Positions 6,342-13,774 of a DNA stretch of 13,774 bases are shown here, piece after piece. The stretch comes from Gallionellaceae bacterium (GTDB taxonomy: Bacteria; Pseudomonadota; Gammaproteobacteria; Burkholderiales; Gallionellaceae): assembly GCA_030646595.1 (NCBI GenBank), contig JAUSKS010000137.1:1-13774 (forward strand), written 5' to 3'. Position 1 is the first letter of the stretch; the number at the start of each line of letters is the position of its first letter. The translations under genes and the position numbers were made by a program. The notes below the pieces were generated by a model. It was not told where the DNA came from. It worked only from the letters and a program-made list of their open reading frames with translations, and did no database searches.

Positions 6342-7357
6342 GATGCCTTCCTTATCAGCATGGCATCGCCATAGCTGAAGAAGCGATATTCTTTTTCCAC
6401 AGCATGGCGGTAGGCAGCCAGCATGTTTTTCATGCCGCCGAATGCGCACACCAGCATGAGCAAGGTTGATTTTGGTAAATGAAAATTGGTCAGCAGCATA
6501 TCCACTATTTTGAATTGATAACCAGGCGTAATGAAAATATTTGTCTCGCCTGCTCCCGCCTGCAAGCCACCTTGGGCTGCGCTTTCCAAGGCGCGCAGGC
6601 TGGTCGTTCCCACTGCAACAATACGCCCCCCTTGAGCGCGCGCCTGGCTTATCGCCTCTACCGTGGAGGGTGGAATGATATATCGTTCGCTGTGCATGAG
6701 GTGTTTATCTATAGTATCCACACGCACTGGCTGGAAAGTACCCGCGCCTACATGCAAAGTAATGTAGGCCAATTGCACACCCTGGGCGCGCAACAAGGCC
6801 AGCATCGCTTCATCAAAATGCAGCCCGGCGGTGGGTGCGGCCACCGCCCCGGGCTGGCGCGCATAGATAGTCTGGTAACGCGCTTCGTCATCGGCGTCGG
6901 CCACGCGGGTAATATAAGGCGGCAGGGGGAGTTGCCCATATTGTTGCAGGACAGCCATGACATCGGCCCCATCCTCAAAACGCAAATGAAAGAAATTTCC
7001 TGCCCGCCCGATTACTGTCACTGACACTTGCCCGGCCAGCAATAAACGGCTACCGGGCTGGGGCGCATGGCTGGCGCGGACTTGGGCCAAAACCTCGCGG
7101 TCATTGAGCAAGCGCTCGACCAGCACCTCAATTTGCCCGCCGCTTTCCTTGGTTCCAAACAAACGAGCCTTTAACACGCGGGTATCGTTAAATACCAGCA
7201 CATCATGCGGTTGCAGCAAGCTGGGTAAATCGGCAAACAGCCTGTCTTCCCGCTGCACCCCATCCAGATTCAACAAACGGCTATCTCCACGGCGCTGGGG
7301 TGGATGTTGCGCAATCAGATGCGGCGGCAGCACAAAATCAAATTCATCGGTGCGCAT
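6338..7357 (-). CDS. queA: S-adenosylmethionine:tRNA ribosyltransferase-isomerase
   Basis: QueA transfers and isomerises the ribosyl group of SAM onto 7-aminomethyl-7-deazaguanine in tRNA, giving epoxyqueuosine at the wobble base. The protein is 339 residues from the ATG at 7357 ([19 protein letters not shown]), close to the usual 340-356. Family segments include [15 protein letters not shown], the [12 protein letters not shown] region, [10 protein letters not shown], the [16 protein letters not shown] block, THVGAGTF-like [13 protein letters not shown], and [18 protein letters not shown]. An in-frame ATG at 7402 would add 15 residues lacking conservation. A possible -10 box TACAAT (7406-7401) would also place that ATG outside the transcript. 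The Shine-Dalgarno for 7357 is weak. It is the first gene of the minus-strand block and overlaps ispE by 4 nt. Confidence 0.94.
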   Translation of the reverse strand: MRTDEFDFVLPPHLIAQHPPQRRGDSRLLNLDGVQREDRLFADLPSLLQPHDVLVFNDTRVLKARLFGTKESGGQIEVLVERLLNDREVLAQVRASHAPQPGSRLLLAGQVSVTVIGRAGNFFHLRFEDGADVMAVLQQYGQLPLPPYITRVADADDEARYQTIYARQPGAVAAPTAGLHFDEAMLALLRAQGVQLAYITLHVGAGTFQPVRVDTIDKHLMHSERYIIPPSTVEAISQARAQGGRIVAVGTTSLRALESAAQGGLQAGAGETNIFITPGYQFKIVDMLLTNFHLPKSTLLMLVCAFGGMKNMLAAYRHAVEKEYRFFSYGDAMLIRKAS

Positions 7358-7408
7358 ATCTGGGCAGGAGCATATCGGGGCAAGAGATTTAAAAGGCGGC
7401 ATTGTAGC

Positions 7409-7437
7409 TTGATGCCAGCAGTCGTTTCATGGATAAT
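7409..7437 (+). promoter_or_regulatory. Predicted promoter of tRNA-Leu
   Basis: TTGATG (7409-7414), a 17-nt spacer and GATAAT (7432-7437) form a good sigma-70 promoter. The following TCGCGCC is a GC-rich discriminator, as expected for a stable-RNA gene under stringent control. The tRNA begins about 30 nt downstream of the expected start. Confidence 0.65.
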
Positions 7438-7474
7438 TCGCGCCTTCTTAGTATCCGGCATGGTAGCGGGCTAA

Positions 7475-7561
7475 GCCGGGATGGCGGAATTGGTAGACGC
7501 GCTGGACTCAAAATCCAGTGTCTGTAAGGATGTGAGGGTTCGAGTCCCTCTCCCGGCACCA
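7475..7561 (+). tRNA. tRNA-Leu (anticodon CAA)
   Basis: GCCGGGA (7475) pairs with TCCCGGC, followed by discriminator A and an encoded CCA (7559-7561). The anticodon loop in CTGGA-CTCAAAA-TCCAG gives CAA, reading TTG. The D-arm has GGTAGACG, a class II variable arm (TGTCTGTAAGGATGT) is present, and the T-loop is GTTCGAGTC. The length of 87 nt fits tRNA-Leu. A palindromic element begins 8 nt after the CCA. No terminator is obvious before it. Confidence 0.97.
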
Positions 7562-7568
7562 TAGCAAA

Positions 7569-7734
7569 CTAGTGTCGCAAACCAGAAATAACGGGACAAA
7601 TGAAACGGATGGATTTTTTTGCCAGGCAAGGCGCAGACCCGCAGCCGTATGGGGTATACGGCAAGGGGGTGCAACGCGGCATGGCAAAAAAAGACGCCGT
7701 TTCATGTTTCGTTATTTCTGGTTTGCGACACTAG
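7569..7734. mobile_element. Palindromic MITE-like element, 166 bp
   Basis: The ends CTAGTGTCGCAAACCAGAAA... are perfectly inverted for 25 bp and continue to pair imperfectly for about 60 bp. At the exact centre lies a smaller dyad, GCCGTAT-GGGGT-ATACGGC (7644-7662). There is no coding capacity; short frames across it are translations of the repeat. A TA or CTAG target duplication is possible, but CTAG is its own complement, so the borders are ambiguous. It could be mobilised in trans by a transposase recognising GTGTCGC ends; no transposase lies in this window. Confidence 0.7.
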
Positions 7735-7925
7735 ACATAGCGACATAAATCTACTGCGCGATTCTGGGGAGAGGTCGGGCGGTGCTCGCGATCCTCATGT
7801 ACTTTGTGTACATTCCGGTCGCTGTGCTCCGGCCTCCCCCACCCCAAAACCGCTCGCTACGATTTCTGTTGCCATGTAAAAAAATTTATCTGGCAGTTGT
7901 CAACCAAACTTGAGGTTAGGCATTA
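7735..7925. repeat. Non-coding stretch with an imperfect inverted repeat
   Basis: Between about 7766 and 7845 GGGGAGAGGTCGGGC... pairs imperfectly with ...GGCCTCCCCCACCCC around the tip GTACTTTGTGTAC. It resembles common extragenic repeats with a GTACTTTGTGTACATTCCGG core. Nothing else is recognisable up to the psiF leader. Confidence 0.55.
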
Positions 7926-7930
7926 ATGCT

Positions 7931-7952
7931 ACTGGCACTGGATGGTGCCAGT
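7931..7952 (+). promoter_or_regulatory. Hairpin in the leader of the PsiF-type gene
   Basis: ACTGGCAC-TGGATG-GTGCCAGT forms a perfect 8-bp stem with a 6-nt loop, ending 33 nt before the ATG at 7986. It could be an operator or an mRNA-stabilising structure. A weak -35-like TTGTCA (7897) lies upstream without a convincing -10. Confidence 0.4.
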
Positions 7953-7985
7953 AACTTTCCACCTAACCAAAAATTGGAGTATTCC

Positions 7986-8246
7986 ATGAAACTGCTACCC
8001 ACGCTGATTGCTGCTGTATTCGCTGCTGCTTCCTTCTCTGCCCTGGCTGCTGATGCCGTTACCGCAGCCGCCCCTGTCAAGACTGAAGCTGCTGCTCCCA
8101 AGAAAATGACCGCGCAGCAAGAAAAAATGAAGGCTTGCAATATGACAGCCAAGGAAAAAGCCCTTAAAGGGCCGGACCGCAAAGCCTTTATGAAGGCATG
8201 TCTGAAAAAAGGGAAAAAAGATAGCGCTGCTCCCGCTGCCAAGTAA
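7986..8246 (+). CDS. psiF: Small exported PsiF-repeat protein
   Basis: This 86-residue protein has a signal peptide (MKLLPTLIAAVFAAASFSALA, cleavage likely after ALA). An Ala-rich linker follows, then one PsiF-type repeat: KMTAQQEKMKACNMTAKEKALKGPDRKAFMKACLKKGK, with two cysteines in the K-x-C pattern. It ends in a short Ala/Pro/Lys tail. E. coli PsiF belongs to the phosphate-starvation regulon; its molecular function is unknown, and it carries two such repeats. The gene symbol is by similarity only. The ATG has GGAG at 7-nt spacing. A longer frame back to 7926 would bury the signal peptide, so it is rejected. No Pho box was seen, so phosphate control is not supported by this sequence. A good terminator follows. 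Confidence 0.85.
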   Translation: MKLLPTLIAAVFAAASFSALAADAVTAAAPVKTEAAAPKKMTAQQEKMKACNMTAKEKALKGPDRKAFMKACLKKGKKDSAAPAAK

Positions 8247-8282
8247 TTTGGCATAGCCACCCAGTAGATCGGGTGATTTAAT

Positions 8283-8309
8283 AAAAGGCAGGATCTCCTG
8301 CCTTTTTTT
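8283..8309 (+). terminator. Rho-independent terminator after the PsiF-type gene
   Basis: AAAAGGCAGG-ATCT-CCTGCCTTTT (8283-8306) is a perfect 10-bp stem followed by more T, 36 nt after the stop at 8246. A preceding stem CACCC/GGGTG around 8258-8275 may add stability. Confidence 0.88.
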
Positions 8310-8355
8310 ATTTCCTGTTACATTTAAACTACATGTTTACCTGAGCTGATACAAC

Positions 8356-8802
8356 ATGATCTGGAAACCCAACGTCACCGTCGCTGCCATCATAGAACAA
8401 GATGGAAAATTTTTGCTGGTAGAGGAGCACACCTCGCACGGCCAGTTATTTAACCAGCCAGCTGGTCATCTTGAAATCAACGAATCCTTGGTCGCCGCAG
8501 TTGTACGCGAAACGCTGGAAGAAGCTGCTTACCAATTCGAACCCCAGTATCTGGCCGGTATTTATCGCTGGCATTCTCCGCTATCTGATACAACTTATTT
8601 GCGCTTTGCTTTCGCTGGACGCACCCTCGCCCATTACCCAGACCAAGCGCTGGATGAAGGTATCATCCGGGCGGTGTGGATGAGTGCAGAAGAAATCCGT
8701 GCCAGCCAGGCATGTCATCGCAGCCCGCTGGTATTGCGCTGTGTGGAGGATTATCTTGCCAATAAACGCTATCCCTTGGATATACTGACGCACTATGACT
8801 AA
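8356..8802 (+). CDS. nudJ: NUDIX hydrolase, NudJ-like phosphatase
   Basis: This 148-residue protein matches NudJ from end to end: [50 protein letters not shown], then RSPLVLRC and the C-terminal KRYPLDIL. The Nudix box runs from G37 to A58 with E43, R51, E52, E55 and E56 intact for metal binding. The final glycine of the consensus is replaced by alanine (A58). E. coli NudJ acts on thiamine pyrimidine and nucleoside di- and triphosphates. In E. coli nudJ lies directly before mnmA, as here, which supports the assignment. The ATG at 8356 has no strong Shine-Dalgarno but fits the family N-terminus. The stop overlaps an ATG at 8795, which is not the mnmA start. Confidence 0.92.
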   Translation: MIWKPNVTVAAIIEQDGKFLLVEEHTSHGQLFNQPAGHLEINESLVAAVVRETLEEAAYQFEPQYLAGIYRWHSPLSDTTYLRFAFAGRTLAHYPDQALDEGIIRAVWMSAEEIRASQACHRSPLVLRCVEDYLANKRYPLDILTHYD

Positions 8803-8814
8803 CGAGCAAGCTCG

Positions 8815-8916
8815 TTTCCCTCTCCCCAACCCTCTGGATGGAACAACTAGCCATTCGACTAGGCTGCCAAAAACCGCAGCCAAGTCGCTGGTTATCCCGC
8901 AAGCGGGCGAGGGAGC
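8815..8916 (+). repeat. Split extragenic repeat before mnmA, with a 60-bp insert
   Basis: TTTCCCTCTCCCCAACCCTC (8815-8834) and TCCCGCAAGCGGGCGAGGGA (8895-8914) look like the two halves of a common extragenic repeat that normally are joined. Here 60 bp intervene, containing CTAG-N8-CTAG and a hairpin GGCTGC/GCAGCC (8862-8867 with 8876-8881). The right half supplies the mnmA Shine-Dalgarno. Confidence 0.45.
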
Positions 8917-8920
8917 AAAC

Positions 8921-10018
8921 GTGAAAAAAAATCTTCAATCCCGGCAAGTGGTCGTGGTCGGCATGTCTGGCGGAGTAGATTCCGCCGTGGCCGCGCTGCT
9001 CCTGAAAGAGCAAGGCTACGAAGTCATCGGCCTGTTCATGAAAAACTGGGAGGATGATGACAATGATGAATATTGCTCCTCGCGCCAGGATTTGATTGAT
9101 GCGGTGTCGGTGGCTGATGTGATTGGCATCCCCATCGAAGCAGTGAATTTTTCCAAAGAATACAAAGAGCGTGTGTTCAGCTATTTTCTGCGCGAATATC
9201 AAGCCGGGCGCACCCCTAATCCGGATATCCTGTGTAACTCGGAAATCAAATTCAAGGCTTTTCTGGAACATGCCATCAGCTTGGGTGCAGATCTGATGGC
9301 CACTGGTCATTATGCGCAAGTGCGCGAGGTGGATGGCCATTATCAGTTGTTGAAAGCAAGCGATGACAGCAAGGATCAAAGTTATTTTCTGCACCGCTTG
9401 AATCAGGCCCAGTTATCCAAAACCCTATTCCCGCTGGGCACGTTGCTCAAATCCAAAATACGTGAAATTGCCCGTCAGTACGGCCTGTCCAATCATGCCA
9501 AAAAAGATAGCACCGGTATCTGCTTCATCGGCGAACGTCCCTTCCGCGAATTCCTGAATCGCTACCTGCCGAATCAGCCGGGCGAGATGCGTACGCCCGA
9601 AGGTCAAATAGTCGGGCAACACATCGGTCTCTCGTTCTATACCATAGGCCAGCGCCAAGGTCTGGGCATAGGCGGTGCCAAGGACTCGTCAGGCGAACCG
9701 TGGTTCGTCGCGGGTAAGGATATGGTCAAGAATTATTTGATTGTGGTACAAGGGCATGATCATCCTGCATTGCTGACACACCACCTCGATGCAACAGACC
9801 TGCACTGGATCAGTGGTGTAGCACCTAATCTGACGCACAGCTATGCTGCCAAAACCCGCTATCGTCAGGCGGATGCAGCTTGCACCATGACTTCTTTATC
9901 GCACGGCAATGGCAACTTTGAATTTACCCGCGCGCAATGGGCAGTCACCCCGGGACAATCGGTGGTGGTGTATGACGGTGAAATTTGTCTGGGTGGCGGA
10001 ATAATTACTGGTAATTGA
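8921..10018 (+). CDS. mnmA: tRNA-specific 2-thiouridylase
   Basis: MnmA transfers sulfur to uridine 34 of tRNA-Lys, -Glu and -Gln, using ATP and a persulfide delivered by the IscS/Tus relay. The protein is 365 residues, the family's usual size. It shows the PP-loop [15 protein letters not shown] (SGGVDS at 16-21), [15 protein letters not shown] (39-53), the catalytic Cys105 in [19 protein letters not shown] (127-133), [10 protein letters not shown] (151-160), and the second catalytic Cys201 in [10 protein letters not shown]. The GTG at 8921 is chosen because it has GGGAG at 5-nt spacing and gives the family N-terminus. An in-frame ATG at 8795 would add 42 residues read from repeat DNA. It modifies the tRNA-Gln type encoded at 5425-5499. 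A 6-bp stem CTGGGT/ACCCAG (10025-10044) follows without a T-run. Confidence 0.96.
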   Translation: MKKNLQSRQVVVVGMSGGVDSAVAALLLKEQGYEVIGLFMKNWEDDDNDEYCSSRQDLIDAVSVADVIGIPIEAVNFSKEYKERVFSYFLREYQAGRTPNPDILCNSEIKFKAFLEHAISLGADLMATGHYAQVREVDGHYQLLKASDDSKDQSYFLHRLNQAQLSKTLFPLGTLLKSKIREIARQYGLSNHAKKDSTGICFIGERPFREFLNRYLPNQPGEMRTPEGQIVGQHIGLSFYTIGQRQGLGIGGAKDSSGEPWFVAGKDMVKNYLIVVQGHDHPALLTHHLDATDLHWISGVAPNLTHSYAAKTRYRQADAACTMTSLSHGNGNFEFTRAQWAVTPGQSVVVYDGEICLGGGIITGN

Positions 10019-10054
10019 CCCTGACTGGGTCGTCTGGCACCCAGCAAATTTACC

Positions 10055-10084
10055 TTGACTAGACTTACTCTAGCCCTCTATATT
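10055..10084 (+). promoter_or_regulatory. Predicted promoter of the RCC1-repeat gene
   Basis: TTGACT (10055-10060), an 18-nt spacer and TATATT (10079-10084) make a near-consensus sigma-70 promoter 34 nt before the ATG, so this gene is probably transcribed apart from mnmA. The Shine-Dalgarno AGGGGA precedes the start. Confidence 0.6.
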
Positions 10085-10118
10085 CTGGCCGGAATGTCCA
10101 CATTTAGGGGAAATTATC

Positions 10119-12554
10119 ATGGCACGGCTAAACCAAAAATCAATACGTTTCATTTCAGGGTTGTTTGCTCTTGTGTTCATCTGGGTGGGCCATGCTGCAG
10201 CGGCCACGCTTTCCGCTATCAGTGTCACACCGCCTAACCCGACTATTAGTGTAGGGAAAACCCAGCAGTTCACCGCGACTGGAACATTTAGTGATGGAAC
10301 AACACGCGAGCTTGCCGGAGCTGCTCTTTCTGTAACGGGCGGATACCGCCATGCATGCGCCGTACTCACAAGCGGGAAGGTGCAATGCTGGGGGGGAAAT
10401 AACTATGGTCAGCTAGGTAATGGCACAACCATCAATTCGCTCACCCCTGTTACCGTGAGCGGTATTAGCAATGCCACGGCGATTAAAGCTAATGGCTTGC
10501 ATACCTGTGCATTACTTTCTGGCGGTACAGTGCAATGCTGGGGAGATAACTCCTCCGGTCAACTAGGTAATGGCACGACCACCAGTTCGTCCATACCAGT
10601 CACCGTAAGTGGCATTAGTAATGCCACGGAAATTGCAGCGGGGGGAAGCCATACCTGCGCCCTGCTCTCCGGCGGCACGGTGCAATGCTGGGGATATGGT
10701 GGCTCTGGTCAATCTGGCCAACTCGGCAATGGCAGCACCACCAGTTCGTCCGTCCCAATCACAGTAAGTGGCATTGGTAATGCCACGGCAATTTCAGCGG
10801 GGGACGCCCATACCTGCGTCTTACTTGCAGACGGCACAGTACAATGCTGGGGGTTTGGCTTCTATGGTCAACTGGGTAACGGCACTACCACTAGCTCCCT
10901 CACTCCTGTCCCAGGAAATGGTATTACCAATGTTACGGCAATTGCAGCCGGCCACTACCACACCTGCGCCGTACTCACAGGCGGCACAGTGCAATGTTGG
11001 GGATTAAATATTTATGGTCAATTGGGTAATGGCACGACCACTAACTCATCTATTCCGGTCACAGTCAGCGGCATTAGCAACGCCACAGCAATTGCAGCCG
11101 GCGGTTTACATACTTGCGCATTACCTTCGGATGGTACTGTGCGATGCTGGGGAAATAATTACAGTGGCCAGCTGGGCAATGGCACGACTACCGACTCGTC
11201 CATTCTGGTCACCGTGAGTGGCATTACCAATGCCACAGCAATTGCAGCCGGGTACAACGACACCTGCGCCGTGCTTGCCGGGGGCACAGTGCAATGTTGG
11301 GGATCAAACGAGTATGGTCAACTAGGTAATGGTATTCCTACTAACTCGCCCACCCCTGTCACCGTAAGCAGTATCACCAATGCCACGACTATTACAGCCG
11401 GATACAACTATACCTGCGCTACCATCCCAAGCAACGCGGTGCAATGCTGGGGATGGAACATCTATGGGCAACTGGGTAACGGTACCACTACTAACTCGTC
11501 CACTCCTGTTCCAGTTAACGATATTAACAGTGCCATGGCAGTCACAGCCGGATATAGTCACACCTGCACCATACTCTCAGGGGGTAGGGTGCAATGCTGG
11601 GGATTGAATACTTATGGTCAATTGGGTAATGGCACGACTGCCTACTACTCCTCTTCTCCTGTCCCAGTTAACAGCATTATCAATGCCACGGCGGTTGCAG
11701 TCGGGGGCGCTTACACCTGCGCTATATTATCCGGCGGCACCGTGCAATGCTGGGGAGGTGGCTTCTATGGGCAACTGGGTAATGGCACTACCACTAGCTC
11801 ACTCACGCCTGTCACCGTAAACGGTATCACCGATGCCACGGCAATTGAAGCTGGCGGTTTGCATACTTGCGCATTACTTTCTGATGGTACTGTGCGATGC
11901 TGGGGATATGGCTACTCGCTCACCCCTATTACAGTAAGTGGCATTACCAATGCCACAGCGATTGGAGCCGGGTATGGTCATACCTGCGCCCTCCTTTCCG
12001 GCGGCACGGTACAATGCTGGGGATTGAACACCTATGGTCAATTGGGTAATGGCACCAATATCGACTCGTCAACTCCTGTCACTGTGGGTAGCATTACCAA
12101 TGCTACCGCAATTGCAGTCGGGGAATATCACACCTGTGCCATACTCTCCAGCGGCACAGTGCAATGCTGGGGATATAACTATTATGGTGAATTGGGTAAT
12201 GGCGCGACTATCAACTCGTCAACGCCTGTCCCCGTGAATGGCCTTACCAATGCCACGGCGATTGCAGCCGGAAGCGGCCATACCTGCGCCATACTTACAA
12301 GCGGCACGGCACAGTGCTGGGGAAATAATTTCTATGGGCAACTGGGCAATGAAATAGCTAGCTACTCACCTATACCGACCGGGGTGATAGGAATAACTCC
12401 GGTTATTTGGAGCAGCAGCAATGCTGCCGTGGCAACAATCAATGCATATGGTCTGGCTACAAGCTCCACTTATGGGGTTACTACCGTCACCGCTACCTCA
12501 GGCAATAGCAGCGGCAACACCACGCTGACAGTGGTAAAAAAGAAGAAACCATAG
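10119..12554 (+). CDS. Exported RCC1-repeat protein with a split bacterial Ig-like domain
   Basis: The 811-residue protein starts with a signal peptide (to about residue 28, AAA-AT). Residues 30-67 (LSAISVTPPNPTISVGKTQQ, then a FTATGTFSDGTTREL strand pair) match the first half of a Big_2 Ig-like domain. Residues about 72-760 hold fourteen RCC1-type repeats of about 49 residues, pattern ATAIAAG-xxHTCAxLxxGTVQCWG-xNxYGQLGNGTT-xSSxPVTVSGI. Residues 761-806 (VIWSSSNAAVATINAYGLAT, then VTTVTATSG, TTLTVV) match the second half of Big_2. The protein ends KKKKP. Every repeat has a C-x9-C pair (28 cysteines, none elsewhere). RCC1 repeats fold as seven-bladed propellers, so fourteen suggests two propellers. 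The target is unknown; related bacterial proteins are secreted or surface-exposed. Repeat 11 lacks 11 residues and repeat 3 has a 3-residue insertion. No sortase, autotransporter or type IX sorting signal is seen. Confidence 0.9.
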   Translation: MARLNQKSIRFISGLFALVFIWVGHAAAATLSAISVTPPNPTISVGKTQQFTATGTFSDGTTRELAGAALSVTGGYRHACAVLTSGKVQCWGGNNYGQLGNGTTINSLTPVTVSGISNATAIKANGLHTCALLSGGTVQCWGDNSSGQLGNGTTTSSSIPVTVSGISNATEIAAGGSHTCALLSGGTVQCWGYGGSGQSGQLGNGSTTSSSVPITVSGIGNATAISAGDAHTCVLLADGTVQCWGFGFYGQLGNGTTTSSLTPVPGNGITNVTAIAAGHYHTCAVLTGGTVQCWGLNIYGQLGNGTTTNSSIPVTVSGISNATAIAAGGLHTCALPSDGTVRCWGNNYSGQLGNGTTTDSSILVTVSGITNATAIAAGYNDTCAVLAGGTVQCWGSNEYGQLGNGIPTNSPTPVTVSSITNATTITAGYNYTCATIPSNAVQCWGWNIYGQLGNGTTTNSSTPVPVNDINSAMAVTAGYSHTCTILSGGRVQCWGLNTYGQLGNGTTAYYSSSPVPVNSIINATAVAVGGAYTCAILSGGTVQCWGGGFYGQLGNGTTTSSLTPVTVNGITDATAIEAGGLHTCALLSDGTVRCWGYGYSLTPITVSGITNATAIGAGYGHTCALLSGGTVQCWGLNTYGQLGNGTNIDSSTPVTVGSITNATAIAVGEYHTCAILSSGTVQCWGYNYYGELGNGATINSSTPVPVNGLTNATAIAAGSGHTCAILTSGTAQCWGNNFYGQLGNEIASYSPIPTGVIGITPVIWSSSNAAVATINAYGLATSSTYGVTTVTATSGNSSGNTTLTVVKKKKP
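10332..12398 (+). repeat. Fourteen in-frame tandem RCC1 repeats (about 147-150 bp each)
   Basis: The DNA period follows the protein repeat. Units share GTGCAATGCTGGGGA and GGTCAATTGGGTAATGGCAC cores. Some distant units are closer to each other than to neighbours: 6 with 11 (the GATGGTACTGTGCGATGCTG segment) and 4 with 10 (the GGCTTCTATGG...CTACCACTAGCTC segment). This suggests internal duplication or gene conversion. Confidence 0.85.

Positions 12555-13774
<1,220 letters not shown>

Noticed and set aside
6342..6449. Longer N-terminus for ispE from 6449
   Set aside because: The ATG at 6341 has a good Shine-Dalgarno and gives the conserved start. The extension only rereads the end of queA in another frame.
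7619..7879. Short plus-strand frame after tRNA-Leu
   Set aside because: It translates the palindromic element and the adjoining repeat, with no start signal.
8795..8920. Longer N-terminus for mnmA from the ATG at 8795
   Set aside because: The extra 42 residues come from extragenic repeat DNA. The GTG at 8921 has a good Shine-Dalgarno and the family N-terminus.
8663..9394. Long minus-strand frame (243 codons)
   Set aside because: It is antisense to nudJ and mnmA, both of which are strongly conserved. The protein has no family features.
10025..10044. Terminator for mnmA
   Set aside because: The 6-bp stem has no T-run, so it is mentioned only in the mnmA entry.
10332..12398. Possible CRISPR or satellite array because of the regular repeats
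   Set aside because: The units are about 147 bp, contiguous without spacers, in frame, and encode RCC1 blades.

Overview
The window looks like chromosome from a betaproteobacterium. The gene content and order (ispE, tRNA-Gln, prs, rplY and pth on one strand, with queA upstream, and nudJ beside mnmA) and the dense small repeats would suit the Nitrosomonadales or Gallionellaceae. That placement is inference from order and protein style; no search was run.

Layout. Positions 1-1400 (minus strand) carry a hipBA toxin-antitoxin operon. The hipA gene runs off the left edge, and the hipB promoter overlaps palindromic operators. Positions 1400-2710 hold no intact gene. They contain hairpins, a possible IS relic, a possible 192-bp non-autonomous element with terminal inverted repeats and a 12-bp flanking direct repeat, a decayed second copy of the 3' part of pth, and the 3' end of a LysR-type regulator gene. 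Positions 2715-7357 are a minus-strand housekeeping block read right to left: queA, ispE, tRNA-Gln, prs, rplY, pth. It covers queuosine synthesis, isoprenoid synthesis, PRPP synthesis, a ribosomal protein and peptidyl-tRNA recycling. queA and ispE overlap by 4 nt and the tRNA sits 5 nt after ispE. A terminator follows rplY.

Positions 7409-7850 hold tRNA-Leu(CAA) with its own promoter, then a palindromic MITE-like element and a second imperfect inverted repeat. On the plus strand follow a small exported PsiF-type protein with a terminator, nudJ and mnmA. The mnmA ribosome-binding site lies inside a split repeat. Next comes a large exported RCC1-repeat protein, and finally purB, cut by the right edge.

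The most unusual object is the 811-residue RCC1 protein at 10119-12554. It has fourteen propeller repeats (twice seven). Every repeat carries a C-x9-C pair. The whole repeat block appears to be inserted inside one bacterial Ig-like (Big_2) domain, whose two halves lie at the two ends of the protein. The region also shows many traces of small mobile or repeated DNA between otherwise conserved genes.
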